64,000 nt of DNA from contig OX485807.1 of assembly GCA_950295325.1 (NCBI GenBank), forward strand, positions 22,165,666 through 22,229,665, in the 5' to 3' direction. The translations under genes were made by a program, and so were the position numbers. The DNA comes from Polytrichum commune (Eukaryota > Streptophyta > Polytrichopsida > Polytrichales > Polytrichaceae). The notes beneath the pieces were generated by a model. The model had not been told where the DNA came from, searched no databases, and saw nothing but the letters and a program-made list of their open reading frames with translations. This document shows, piece after piece, positions 1 to 11,963 of this stretch (position 1 is the stretch's first letter; each line of letters starts with the position of its first letter).

Positions 1-1379
1 CACATCGATGTGTGTAGAGGCCTTTTGATTTTTGAGCAACCATGATCTTGGCTAGAAACTTTTATTTCACCCAAATATTTAATTAAAGTGGTCCACCCTA
101 ATTTGATGGCATCTCGTTTGAGTACCCACACTAAAAGAGGAAATATTCATTTTGGAGTTTTTTTTGTGTGTATGAGTAAACCCATCTATCAGAGAAAAGG
201 TGAATACACAATGAAGTGTTTTGTGTCCAATTCTACTTATTTATTTATTGAATTAGTTTTTTGATGTTAAAAATAATATTACAAACCCAAATTAGTGCGG
301 CGGGGTGCATTGGTCATCGACATACAAGCGGTTTGTTATTTACTAGTGCTTCTACATGAGCTTGGGTAGAGCTACGTGGTGTCTTGGTAAATTGATCCAT
401 GGAAAGGTGAAGACGTAGAAAAAGCATTCCGTAAACTAAACTTTCCACGTTTTTTCTAAACATTTATAGTAAATAAATGACATACAATCTTGTCCAACAT
501 AGGCATTTTGATGAATAAAAAAATGACGTGTGTAGGTTGAGGGCCGATTCACTTCAACTAAGTTAGATCCCAAGAGACTCGTTTGATGTAGGCTTCTTAT
601 GCAATTATTACAAGTGTACGTACCAACTACATAGAAATTTTTGGTACAAGAAAGTTAGTTATGTCTTCTCCTTCCCAATGGATGAGTTCACCTCAACATC
701 ACAAAGCATCGACCCTGTTGAGAAATCTATTGTAGCAAGTTTTCGAAACCGAATTATGTGAACGTGGGCAAGAGCTTTGTGATGAACTGGTAAACTCGTT
801 AATTGGAGGGATGAAAAGTTGCAAAGACTTTGAGGTACTAAAATTGTATCCACTTGAAATAATTTGATGCTCAATTTGCATGGGGCTTATTTTGACTAGA
901 GCCCCTTTATCCATGATAAAATGAGTTTATTTAAGGGTCATGAAGACCAGCCGGGGGACTTGTACTACCTTGATAAACAACCAAAAATAAAATAAAAAGT
1001 AAAAAATAAAATTGCAATGTTTTGTAAGTGTACCCAACTTGATTAATGTCGAAGAACCGTGGCATGTTCTCATTCAATATTTTGAATGTTTTTTTAGAGA
1101 GAATCACCTATGATATATACTATGGATGTTGATAGAGTCCACAAGCAAAGCAACTCTCCATTTATACCACACCCTTGCGAAGTCGACATTTCTACCTATA
1201 TAACTATCTTGTTAACACTAAAACGCCATTAGCCATGGTGTCTAGTGACAGGTTTGCAAAAGTGACCGTTTGCAACGCAAGAACATACAAATGACAAGGT
1301 TAACAAAGATGAATCGGCCCGAGATTCAAAGTGTTATGATTGTTTGCATGGAACCTATTGCAAAAAGGAACCTCTCAAA
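1..1379. other. Intergenic, no gene seen
   Basis: AT-rich sequence with stops in all frames. Short open frames near 660-910 overlap on one strand and have no recognisable domain. I see no terminal repeats or target duplications here. Confidence 0.6.
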
Positions 1380-1611
1380 TCATATAAACACCACATTCCA
1401 ATAAACACTAGAGTGGCGTGAAAATAGCTTCAAATTTCCATAAGGGAATATCACCTCAATAATGCTTTGGAATTGCGCAACCATGCATTTTGATTTCTCT
1501 AACTTTATTGTCATTTTGTCAAGTTTGCGTTGCCATGACCAGGGCTGTTTTTTCACAAAGTTTTTACCCGTCCACGTCCCAAAACCTCGAATTGAAAGGC
1601 AAAAAAAATTG

Positions 1612-1737
1612 CAACCCGTCCCAAAACCGGTAATTTCAAAACCAACCCGTCCATGGAAAGGTTGAAGAAAAAACAACCCGTCCCAAAACCGGTAATTTCT
1701 AAACCAACCCGTCCATGAAAAGGTTAAAGGAAAAAAC
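1612..1737. repeat. 62-bp subterminal tandem repeat, two copies
   Basis: Two head-to-tail copies of a 62-bp unit (starts 1612 and 1674) contain the alternating motifs ACCCGTCCCAAAACCGG and ACCCGTCCATG. The same motifs appear once near the other end of the hAT element in the same orientation. Repeated subterminal motifs of this kind are usual transposase-binding sites in hAT elements; the binding role is inference. Confidence 0.85.
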
Positions 1738-1930
1738 AAATCGATAAAGATAACCCGAAAGATGTCGGCATGTGATTGGTGCACTTGCCACTTGGAAACA
1801 ATAGTATCTTACTATCTTCGTTCATTTCTGCTTTTTCTATTATAATTACCAATTTGCCAGCCTGCCACTGCCCCATTTTGTCTGTTTGTCCACATACTAG
1901 TTCAGAGAAACTGAACTAGACTCAGTCACT

Positions 1931-2158
1931 CAAATTCAACCGGTTCATTTGAAACTAACTCGAATTCAAGAAGTTGGAGAGTGCCGCTGGAACAATCTCC
2001 TCCTGCAATCTTGAACTTCAACAGGTGTTTTCTCAAACTCAACCGGTTCATTTGAAACTAACTCGAATTCAAGAAGTTGAAGAGTGCTGCTGGAACAATC
2101 TTCTCCTGCAATCTTGAACTTCAACAGGTGTTTTCTCAAACTCAACCGGTTCATTTGA
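1931..2158. repeat. 103-bp tandem repeat, 2.2 copies
   Basis: Copies start at 1931, 2034 and 2137, an exact 103-bp period with few substitutions; the third is cut after about 22 bp. It lies inside the hAT element between the subterminal region and the transposase remnant. Confidence 0.9.
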
Positions 2159-2230
2159 TGACTGCAATCAAGTTATCTCTCACCGGTCTTTCAGTTGTTT
2201 TAGCTTTCAGTTGCATATGTTCATAGAGTT

Positions 2231-2443
2231 ATGGTGATTCCAGTGAGCACTGCAAAATGTGAGAGGGGTTTTTCTAAACAAAACCTAATCAAAAGTCATC
2301 TACGTACCTGTTTGAAGTTGGAAACTTTGGATGCTTTGATGCGCATTTCATGTGCAAATATTCCAGTTGAAAACATCGATTGGAATGCAGTGATGCTTGT
2401 TTGGAGAAACATGAAGGATAGGAGAATTCATCCACTTCTTTGA
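2231..2443 (+). pseudogene. hAT transposase C-terminal dimerisation fragment
   Basis: A 70-codon frame ends at TGA 2441-2443. The residues PVSTAKCERGFS, then K-x-H-L-R and LDALMRIS, match the hAT C-terminal dimerisation region (family pattern P-V-S-x-A-x-x-E-R-x-F-S; here the E of CERGFS is kept). The frame is also open for a few codons upstream, and a T-rich stretch ending in AG at about 2209-2210 could be a splice acceptor, so this may be the last coding exon. Just after the stop, GGTAAGTAG and later TGTATGCAG resemble a 3'UTR intron. The BED zinc finger and catalytic DDE core are absent, so the fragment cannot catalyse transposition. Confidence 0.75.
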
Positions 2444-2867
2444 AGGGTAAGTAGCTCTTTATTTTTAAACTTTTTAACATGTTTATATATACTAATTCTT
2501 ATTCAATTACTAAGTTTACCTTCAATTGTAATCTTTGACATTATGTTAAAAAGGTTCTAAATTTTGTGGTTGATGAATTAATGTATGCAGGTGAATCAAG
2601 CACTTCAAGATTGATAGTTTGATTGGGTATTAGTGGTTTGATTGCATTATGCTTATATTCACATGTCATATATGACATAACGTAATTGATATTTGTACCA
2701 TTTTTTTAATTTAAAAAAAGTTATTTTTAGAACCCGTCCAAAGTGAATTTGACACGTCCCAAAACCGGTTCATTTTCTAAGAACCCGTCCACTGGAAATG
2801 TTTTTTTTTTATGAACATGTCCCTAGACATGTTAGGGACCTTGTGAAAAAACACCCCTGGCCATGAC

Positions 2868-3147
2868 CCACAATATCTCAATGCATATCCGCTTTGGAAC
2901 TTGATTCCCACATCTTCTATATATACTTCTCCGTTTCCCCTAAACATAGCCTCAAAATCCCCCATGCTAGCTCTAGTGTGCACTTTCCGGTCGGATTGTT
3001 GCATTGGAAGCATCTCGAGCAAACCCGCAACTTGTGTTGAAGATTCGCTTCCGTTAAACCCCCAACATGTATATGTGACACATTCCCGAAATGTAGTTTC
3101 AAAGTGACATGAGAGGTCATGTAGTCACTTAAGGGTTAACCATAACA
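2868..3147. other. Short spacer between hAT element and SINE
   Basis: Contains the right part of the interrupted minus-strand frame and the left SINE target duplication (TTAACCATAACA at 3136-3147). Nothing else is recognised. Confidence 0.5.
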
Positions 3148-3410
3148 AGTCCGAGATGATCCTAAACTTACCAAGTGATAGTGGAGAGGTACCCATTTTC
3201 GAATGGAGTGGTTGGCGGTTCGATTCCCGTTGTGAAACCTTCTCTGTATTTGTCGGAAAAAAACTAGCTAGGCAGGTAGGAAGCCAAGAGCCCACCCACC
3301 GCAGGGTAGGCAATGAACTCCACCCTCCGCCAAGAGGATTCTTGATAGGGTAGGGTCAACAGGCTCAAATTCACGTCAAAGTGGCCGAAGTTGGTTATTT
3401 CTTTGTTTAT
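3148..3410 (+). mobile_element. tRNA-derived SINE, copy 1, with 12-bp TSD
   Basis: A 263-bp insertion flanked by TTAACCATAACA at 3136-3147 and 3411-3422. A perfect RNA polymerase III B box, GGTTCGATTCC, lies at 3217-3227. An A-box-like stretch (AGTGATAGTGGAGAGGT) lies about 40 bp upstream, the spacing expected of a tRNA-like head. The tail is T-rich (GGTTATTTCTTTGTTTAT). A diverged second copy lies at about 37240-37400. The duplication and B box are seen; the tRNA of origin is not identified. Confidence 0.85.
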
Positions 3411-3422
3411 TTAACCATAACA

Positions 3423-5589
3423 TGCTCATTACCTACTTCCCACATGAGTGGCACATGTATCAACATATTGCAAATACTCTATAACGGTTGAATTATGAAC
3501 TTCAAATTTAAGCAACTAAAGATAACCATTCGTTTCCGACCCCATTACACCACTGACACTTGACCGAGGCATGATTATTAGTTTCAAGATAAAATACCAA
3601 AAATTACTCAATGATTGTTAAATTGTTGTCGATTTGAGTTAAATTGGCAATAGTATTTCAGATTGATAATTCATAAATGTAAAACTAACAACTCTGAAGT
3701 CTTCTGAAGCTTGAGTACAAATGGATGCACCCCATTTATGTTTTTTATGGAGAAACTACATATTTGATATGCTCAAGTACTAAACTTTTTGTTATGGCCA
3801 ATGAACAAAGATATAACAAATGATGTTTTTTTTTGTTTTGTTTTGATAATAAACAATGAACCTTGCGATTGTTATTGCAAACCTAAACCTTGGAATCGTG
3901 GAGTCGCATGAAAATGGCGAACATCATGGAGTCATGTGCATTGTAGAAAAGCATATAACAATCACTTGTAGTATTGTGGCATTCAAAAGGATCTTAAAAT
4001 AGTGCTACCAACAATACATGACTTACATTAACACATTGGGATGAGAAACATAAGCAACAAAAGTACAATTTACTGAAGGCAAGGTGAATATATGTTGAGT
4101 TTTTAACCCCGTAATGTTGCAACATATATAAATGTGTCAAGATATAAATGGAGAAATTGGGTCGAAATAGAAGCCAATTTTGGAATTTCTTTTAAGGGAG
4201 TCAACTAACATGTAGCAAAATATAAGCCCGTGGATGTGAAAATCACAAAGTCAAATTATTTCATGGTTTACTTTAACCATGTGGATGACATATTTAGGAG
4301 ATTATAAAGGGTATGGTATTATATATCTCATTTATAAGTGCAATTTTAGACGTTTATTTGTAATTCTATGTCATATCAAGGAATTTGATTAGATCCTACT
4401 TGCAAATTACTCTTGCATATATTAAGTAATCTCAATCTAATGTAAAAAAAATATTATTTCATTCCAATTTTAATAATAAAGTTGGTAAGCATGGCATTTG
4501 GGAGAAGATTGGCGCCTTCACATATCTATCTTAACTTGGACCCATTAGATGTCATCATGGATGTTGACATGAGAGCACCGTTTCATTTCAAACTCTATTA
4601 TCCTCGACAATTGTGTATTGTTGAGTAGTTTTACATTGGAATATTTTAGAGGGATTCAAATAAGAGGGAACTATTGCATATGAGTGCACTTCTCACTCAT
4701 CCAACATAAAAGCCAAGGAATAGTATGCATCTCGTATGTGTGTGTGTCCATAATATATATAAGTTGATTTGCCACCAAATTTGATTTTACAAACCATGAA
4801 TTAGTCTAGTCTAAGTTGCTTGAGATGAATACGTCACAAACATGAAGAGGGTCGAGTTTTTATATGGGACAAATAAGATGTATGCTCGTGTGCAATAATT
4901 CCTACTCGCCATGATTTACTACCTCATGTGGTTTGAAAAATGCAACATCTATATAAACATCTACACAAAAAGAATTGTAGCCAACCTTCAACAACACCGA
5001 TAAAAATATTGTGGATTTTTTTACGCACACATATAGGTGCACGATGTATCAAAACATGAGAGTGCTTTATGGGTTTTTTTTAATGGATCACACAAATGAA
5101 ATCCCACTTTTAATGAAAGGTAATACTGATAATAGAAATTTGTGAGTGAGTGTTTTGCATGGCATACCTAATATTGACAAAATGTGTTAAGTTGTCTTCC
5201 ATTTACAATATAGTGTGCATTTCTAATGAAATGTGCAAACATTTAGATTAGTTAATATGAATATTATGGGAAATTCTATTTTCTCAAACAATAATAAAAT
5301 TGCATAATAGTCTTTTGTAAGAGCTTGTTTAAAATTGTGTTTCTCTTTTATGCAAGGTTTTTGTGTTGATGTTGCAATACATTCACCAATCCCACACGAA
5401 TCTTCACCTTATTTGTAAGTAAACAAAAACAACCTAGATCATATTCTTTGTCGCAAGTAGGTGCATGTGCCATCGATCGTCACAAACAATTTGAACGTCA
5501 ATGATTTTATTTGCATCCCCATCCAATCTTCCAAACTTTCTCATATGAACAAAAATATCTTTATGGAACTTTAAGAGTAAAAAATGCCT
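3423..5589. other. AT-rich intergenic, no gene seen
   Basis: Dense stops in all six frames, occasional T or TG runs (for example near 4740), no terminal repeats with duplications found by eye. Confidence 0.55.
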
Positions 5590-5597
5590 GAAGTCCT

Positions 5598-5929
5598 CCC
5601 GGGGAGGGTAGTGTGTTAAAAAGTTAAGGATATAGGTGCGAACAACCACTATTTTATAGGGGGGTACTACTTTCAATTCTTTTTTTTCCACATGCTATCA
5701 TTATATAATTTTCTACTTTGGGTTAATAGAAAAATGGCTTGCATTACTTATAATTCCAAATTCCCTATTATTCCATACCCTATAGTACTTTAAAGATGTC
5801 CAGTGCCATTTTTGATACCCTATATTACTCTTAAGTCCAATTATAATTTTTTGCCCCCATGTTTTTAAAATACCCTATCATTTGTTCGCATGTATATTGT
5901 TACTCCAACCAATGACTACCCTCCCCGGG
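5598..5929. mobile_element. MITE, 332 bp, 8-bp TSD
   Basis: Perfect 15-bp terminal inverted repeats CCCGGGGAGGGTAGT at both ends, followed inward by weaker inverted similarity including a shared TGCGAACAA. It is flanked by a perfect 8-bp duplication GAAGTCCT at 5590-5597 and 5930-5937. The interior is very AT-rich and non-coding. The 8-bp duplication suggests hAT mobilisation, but the ends lack the common CAGGG/TAGGG start, so the superfamily is tentative. Confidence 0.88.
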
Positions 5930-5937
5930 GAAGTCCT

Positions 5938-6633
5938 TCAAAGACCGTTGGATTTTGACTCCACCCTTATTGGTTCAAGATGTTGTACAACAAGGTTTGA
6001 GGTTGCTTATTGTTATTTACAGCTTAATTGTTATATTGAAGCAACCTATAACCAACTTTCCATCCGTCCTATAAGTTCAATGACAACATACACATAATAT
6101 ACATGTGAAAAAATATTATTATGAGATTCGGATTGTAGAAATGACCTAGATTTTAATACACACCACATATGTTTTTTACCACCATCATCACTTTCACTTC
6201 CACTATGTAGGATTTTATGTTGAATATAACCCCAACATCACACGTGAAGTAGTAGAACTTGACTTAATGATATGTTGTTAAAGGCTTGTAAAATTTTATT
6301 ACGTAAGCCATAGAGTGGATATTAAAGCCTTGTGCCTACAACAATTTTGTTGTTTCCCAAACTTGTCAAGTTACGACTTCACTTTTTTCCATGCATTTTA
6401 AGGAACGTAGAGTGAGTCAAAATTGCATAAGTGTGTCTATTTTCAACCGTGCTCATTGGAAAAGGTACATAAATTTTCACAAGTGTAAGCTTCCTACAAG
6501 ACATTTTACAAATTTTCCACAAGCATGAAATGGAAGTGAATTCCGGCTCATGTCTTCGATAGCTTATGAATGTCCAACAATATGCTCTAGAAAAATATGA
6601 GATTCATTAACATGGCATGCACAAGTAGCATAG
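5938..6633. other. Intergenic, no gene seen
   Basis: No supported coding or repeat feature. A 71-codon frame near 5882-6097 runs out of the MITE and has no domain. Confidence 0.5.
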
Positions 6634-6860
6634 CAGTACATTAAATATGATATTTAGTGTCACTTGATATTTAGAGTTACACATTGATGTATTTTTTTTA
6701 CTATTCATGTCATTTTTTTTCAAGTGAAGTTGTTAATGTTTTATAATGTTTAAACAACCAGTTTGACATTTTTGGTAAAATTTGAGATATATAGTAAATA
6801 TATATAGCAATGCATAATTTCAAGTAGTAAGTGACATTGAATACAATATTTAGTGTGATT
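6634..6860. mobile_element. CACTA-like MITE, copy A
   Basis: About 227 bp, clearly homologous along its length to 10383-10612 (shared blocks ATTTAGTGTCACTT, TAGAGTTACA, TTTTATAATGTT, ATAGTAAATA). Its ends are inverted repeats of the type ACTAAATAT..ATATTTAGT, themselves small palindromes. The outermost bases are degraded and no target duplication is clear. Confidence 0.75.
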
Positions 6861-8739
6861 CTAATTGTTCCTTCAAAAGCAATCCACTTTCATCAACTAT
6901 ACTAAATATATTTTGGGTGACTATGAATAAATGTCGTTTGTGAGGTCACAACTCACTTGGCACAGTGTTCATGTGCATGATTATATGTTCATTGTTATCA
7001 TCTAATGCCCATTGTCCATTTGGACTTGACCAAGGATGCTTTACAAACATACATTCTATTCAGTATGGTCCCCTACAAAGACTGGAGTTCTTTGATATTA
7101 TTATTAGATGCACCATGAATACAAATCGAGGGGCACAACAAGACCCACAATTTCTACACAATAGTAATTGGAAAATAACTATAAGGTTCATTTGATAAAT
7201 ATTTTACTACTCCGAAAGAAGGGTTCAACACTTTTGATGTTTTTTTTAGTTTTCTTTTAGTTATTAGTTTTCTTTTTTTGTTCCCTTTATGATCAATGTT
7301 CTACCTCGTGTGTCCTCGCCTAATCCACTTAATTGTAGAAAAATACTTCTAAAAAAATGATAGATTTAGAAGAATTGAGAATTCCACATTATTTCACTCT
7401 ATTATGAATCATGTTTTCACTAGAGGCATAATTCCAATCCACTAAGAAAATCATCTCATGTCTTATCATTCAACACACTCGTTGAGCTTGTTTAACTGTA
7501 CAATAACCAAGTCATTATTCCAATCCAAAATAATGCAATGAAGGAACATATTATATCATCCAAAAGTACGCTCTCTCAAATGGGGCAAAATTCCTTGACT
7601 CCCACCAAGTGGGAATAGAAATTGCAAGCTCTTATTGTAGAGACATGAAAACAATACGTATAGCCATCCTACCCTTCTAGGCATGGGTCAAAGATCCCAA
7701 ATGCTTCTAGTGATCTTAAATCGAGATGAACAAGTGACAAGCCCACAAAACGACATATTTTTACAATTGTTTTACGACACTAGTGTAAAGAACACCCTTT
7801 CCACCACACATATCCTAGTTGATCTACTCTCACCTCAACCTTCACGGCAGAAATAAAAGATCCATGAACAAAGAAACTATCTTATGACACCAAATGGCAA
7901 TGTGTGATATCCAACAATGCTATACAACGAGAGTTGTAAATTTTAATTGAGGTTACAAATGAGGTCAGTTAATTGTCAAGGATATTAAGTCTTTCATTGA
8001 CATCTACTATTATCTAGTAACTTAGTGGTCACGTGGAAGGATAAGCCCCACATGGGTATTATTTCTTGATATCCTCCCAAGGTGGTTGTGTTATGGTTCC
8101 ATTCATGCAATTGATTTTTCAATTTGTGCACGTCTATTGCTATCTCTTTCACAACAAAATAAATTGAATGGGAATGGTTTGAATTCTACGTGCTCTAAAG
8201 TGATGAAGAATGTTGACATTAACTTGATCTTGAATGAACACATTGAACACAATTTATCTTAGAAGCATGAATCCATATCCCCATTATAGACACCTCCAAT
8301 TTCGTACTGCCAATTTAGAGCCAAAATTTAACAACGGGTTCTTATTGGAGGTGCTCTCTCCCCCATGAGTCTTTTTCCTTTCGACCACGTAGCATATAGA
8401 GGGGAGAGTTTCAAGCATTTTAAAGAGACTCACCTCTCAATATCTCACAAACTTTGACCAAATGGATTAGCTTAAACTCTTTTTACATAACCTAGACATC
8501 CCTTAGAGAAGTCATTTTGTCTTTGCACCCACTTCTTGTAGGATATGAAACACATGATTAATGCAAGACGACTAGCAAATCCAAATCGTACATGTAGGGA
8601 TTTATTCATAATTTATGGAGCTCGTGTGAATATCTCAGTCATTGTCAAAGTGAAGATTCTTGTGCTCAATAAGTGGTCATACAACCCCCCACCCCCCCCC
8701 CCCCATCATGTTGGCTATCAAGCCTACAACATATAGAAT
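6861..8739. other. Intergenic, no gene seen
   Basis: AT-rich with a poly-C run at about 8686-8703. A 76-codon frame near 6965 has no recognisable domain. Confidence 0.5.
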
Positions 8740-9600
8740 ATTATGAGCATGTAGCCCAATCTCTTTTAAACACATGCCTTTTTAGTGCTAGTTCTTAGAT
8801 CCACCTTGAATCACATATATAGGTGTCCAAGTTATTGTTGGCTTTGTTTTAGGCACATCTACCTTAGAGCCTTGTACATTGTAAGTCGAAAATTTGCAAC
8901 ATTATTGAGGCCATGCCTACTATGTTGTACAATCTAATCTTTGTATTTCGATGCTCGATTATACGACGCACTACTTGTTGACCTTCTAGTGTTAATTTAC
9001 CTCCATAATATTACTATGACGCTCGTAATACGACACTTTGTAGGCTTGATTTGTCAGATAATAGAGGTAATTATTGTGCATAAGTGGTTGGATCCACATA
9101 TATTTCAAGGTTCATGTGTGATTAGTACTTTGGAGCATGTAGGGGAACCTTGGGGAATGTCGTGAACATAATTCTTCAATACAAATGTTCTTTCATACGT
9201 ATACATCTCATTATGTATACAAGTGATAATCTGCATTGAAATAGGCCATTTTCTAGAAAACCTAAATAGTACAACATTTGAGGCCCAAATGTCATATTAC
9301 GAAGAATTCAACATTCACATAATACTACATTTTCTTGCACAATAGAATGTGTTTAATAAAGAGGGAGAACAATACACATGCCCATCTTCAACATCTAAAG
9401 TGATCAAAAGTGATTATATCTAGAAAAAACTTGTTTGTCTACGGTAGATGTGCCTTACTTGGTTACTTATCTTAGTTAGACCCCTAAATTTGAGTGGTGT
9501 GTTGTTACATGTCGCTCCAAGAATGGATACTAAAAATATATGTATTTAAAAAAAAATTAGACTACGTGCTCAAAATATCACCACTTAATAAGCATAAGAA
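8740..9600. repeat. Dispersed repeat family, copy 1
   Basis: Blocks here recur in similar order at 27440-29640. Examples are GATTATACGA(C/T)GCA near 8957, ATAATAGAGGTAATTA near 9058, a block around 9170-9400 (TTCTTCAATA, AATAGGCCATTTTCT, AGAGGGAGAACAAT), and GTAGATG(T/G)GCCTTACTTGG near 9443. The last block also has a partial match at 23697-23850. No coding capacity remains; the family is unknown. Confidence 0.7.
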
Positions 9601-10382
9601 TCCTCACTTTCATAATGAATAAGTTATCATAAGAGCTCCAAAAACAATATAGAAAGGAGTTACAAGCTTGATTAGGATTTGCTAACTAGCTTACACTAAT
9701 CACGTCCCATGAGAAGTGGGCTAGTTGGAGAAATTAACCATTTAAGGCTCATCTAACTTAATGCGTTGTTTGAATTGGTCAACTATTTTAAACTCAATGC
9801 TTGGATTGCAAAAAAAAAAAACATACTTAATATATTGATTATTAATATCACATGTGAATATAATTTTAAAATTCCCTTTGACATACGATAGTGTATAAAC
9901 CAAAACATCAATTTTTTTTATTTTTTTTCCAAGAGTTTATGAAACTCATAGAAATTTTGCACGTGGCCGTACATTGAGCCCCTTGGTCCCTTAAGAGTTA
10001 AAGGTTAATGAACATAAAAGGCTACAAATGGATGAAATAACTTCATGCATAAGATCTTACATGTTCAAAGCTTGTTGCGTCATCAATATTGGGAAGTCTT
10101 CTCAAGAGATGACATGATGCACAACTTTATACTAGGTTTTCTATATTAGGTAGTAATTCTAAGTACTAAGTATTATATTTGGATTGATTATTATGACGTG
10201 ACAAGGTTTATGAAGTGTGACACCGGAGGCTACCTATTGGTTATTTTCAAGGGTAGGCTCTTTGAGGAGGCTAAGTTGTCTTCAAAACAATCAAATGGTG
10301 GATCGTCAATAGGAACAATTTGTCAAATATTTGAGGTCATTTCACCATGTCATGGTTAGCTCATGATTAAGCTAAGCATTTG
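9601..10382. other. Intergenic, no gene seen
   Basis: A-runs near 9810 and T-runs near 9910; no supported feature. Confidence 0.5.
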
Positions 10383-10612
10383 CACTACACTAAATATTAT
10401 ATTTAGTGCCACTTACTACTTAGAGTTACAAAGTGCTATATCTTTTCATTATTAATGTAACTTTGTTATCAAGTAAAGATGTGAATGTTTTATAATGTTC
10501 AAACAATCAATTTGACTTTTGTTAGCAAAAACTGAGATAAATATAGTAAATAGTTATAGCATTGCGTAATCTCCAATAGTAAGTGACACTAAACACAATA
10601 TTTAGGGTAGCA
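10383..10612. mobile_element. CACTA-like MITE, copy B
   Basis: About 230 bp. The left end is CACTACACTAAATATTA and the right end read inward is about TGCTACCCTAAATATTG; both continue into (T/C)CACTTACTA, giving inverted repeats of roughly 34 bp with few mismatches. The CACTAC start resembles CACTA (CMC) ends, but no 3-bp duplication is convincing. Confidence 0.78.
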
Positions 10613-11736
10613 TTTTTAAAATCTAAATAAGGGCAATTGTACACACAAACCAATATTCTTGATTATGAAAATCATCTAAAGGCCATATTGTGAGAAATGG
10701 AACTCTAGGTTGCAATTGATGAATTCTCAAGCTTAGTGCAAAGTGAAAGCAGACCATTTTGAGGGATCGCATATATCTTGAGGACAATCCAAAAAAGCAA
10801 GTAGTTTGATGACAATATTACATTTATAAGAGCCAATGAAATAAACTACATTTTATTTAAGAGTCTGGAAAGCCAAAAGGCTCATGGGACTAAAAGTACG
10901 TTAAGATGATTTCAAACCAGCTAGTTCCCTGGAGTGGCAGAGTGCGGTAGCCTCTACGAGAGGCTAATATTGACTGGATGGTCCAATTGAAAGAAAGACT
11001 TAAAACTCCCTGGGACTACATTCTCATATATTGATTATACATTATCTCTAATGGAGTTTTACAAAGGACACTCCAACACAAAGTGTGCCTCTTTTGCAAC
11101 TACAATGTAAGAGCAAAAGTGGTATAATCTACTGTATCTAGAGATGGGGACAATCAACTACCATTCAATTTCAATGGCAAGTCTATGATTTGAGGTGTGG
11201 TAAGCAAAGATGACCATTCGTTGCAATAATCAATGGTTGCTTCAAGTACAATTCACATTCATATTGGAGAAAATCCTTAAGGTGGAGGTAATCTAGTTTC
11301 TTCCCTAAGAAATGGAAAGAGTTCCACTCTTTAGCAAGAAAAAACCTCCTTGGTTTTTGATGGCGTTGGGTTGCTATGGGTTTCCAGTGACATAGTATGA
11401 GCCCAAAATGGTTGCTCATATTTGTTTTATGCTTAGGATCTACTTAGGATTGCATTTGGGGTGTTATTGAAACAATTAAAAGTATAAAAAGAGTGAGGCT
11501 TGGTGTGGCTTATGTTTTAGGCTTTAAGCCTATTTTGTGTGGTTAAGTAGAAGCTTAGTGATATTAGGGAATGTTGTGGTTAAGTTAGTAGTGGTTGATG
11601 AAGCAAGAGGAAGGTCCTTGGAGTTAAATGTTTGAATTAGAACATGCTCTTGTTGGTTTAGAGGGCGAGGGTTTAGTGGATAGGATAAGGTCCTACTAAG
11701 TAGGAGAAGGTTAAGGGGCTTGTGGTCTTGGGTGCC

Positions 11737-11805
11737 CTCTCCTCTTCCTCCTCTCCTCTCTTCATTTTTCTCTTCTCTTCTCTTCTCCTCTCTCTCTCTC
11801 TCCTT
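11737..11805. repeat. CT-rich low-complexity tract
   Basis: A run of CTCTCC/TCTTCT repeats inside the solo LTR. It sits about where the full-length LTR has its TATA-like motif, so this copy's promoter appears altered. Confidence 0.8.
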
Positions 11806-11963
11806 CGTAGGATTTGGAGCTCTTAAGAGTTAGACAAAAGGTGTGAATTAGTAAAGAGGGTATTAGAGGATTTAGTGTGATTAGGTAGGAATTTAGTAAG
11901 AGGATCTCGTGGAGATTAGTGCGGCCAAGTAGAGGATTAGTGTGGTTAATTAGGATTCGAATT

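Larger units (their letters stand above)
1540..2859 (+). mobile_element. hAT-superfamily transposon, internally deleted, with TSD
   Basis: A 1320-bp element with terminal inverted repeats of about 21 bp. The left end begins CAGGGCTGTTTTTTCACAA and the right end, read inward, begins CAGGGGTGTTTTTTCACAA. It is flanked by a perfect 8-bp duplication GCCATGAC at 1532-1539 and 2860-2867. The CAGGG start and 8-bp duplication are hAT hallmarks. Subterminal motifs ACCCGTCC and CGTCCCAAAACCGG recur near both ends (about 1566-1715 and 2732-2790). Inside are 62-bp and 103-bp tandem repeats and the 3' end of a transposase gene, so it looks like a deletion derivative needing transposase from elsewhere. Confidence 0.92.
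1380..3124 (-). pseudogene. Unidentified 138-codon open frame split by a hAT element
   Basis: On the minus strand a frame is open from 3124 to 2868, just after a TGA at 3125-3127. If the hAT element at 1540-2859 and one copy of its 8-bp duplication are set aside, the frame continues without shift from 1531 to a TGA at 1380. The total is exactly 417 nt, or 138 codons plus stop. I recognise no domain. It has no defined start because the frame simply begins after a stop, and a SINE sits just beyond it. It may be an exon of a dead gene or an older transposon fragment. The phase match across the empty site is seen; that it ever encoded protein is inference. Confidence 0.35.

Noticed and set aside
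3217-3227. Possible tRNA gene at the GGTTCGATTCC B box
   Set aside because: No cloverleaf acceptor pairing, and the box lies in a 263-bp insertion with a target duplication and a second copy: a SINE, not a tRNA gene.
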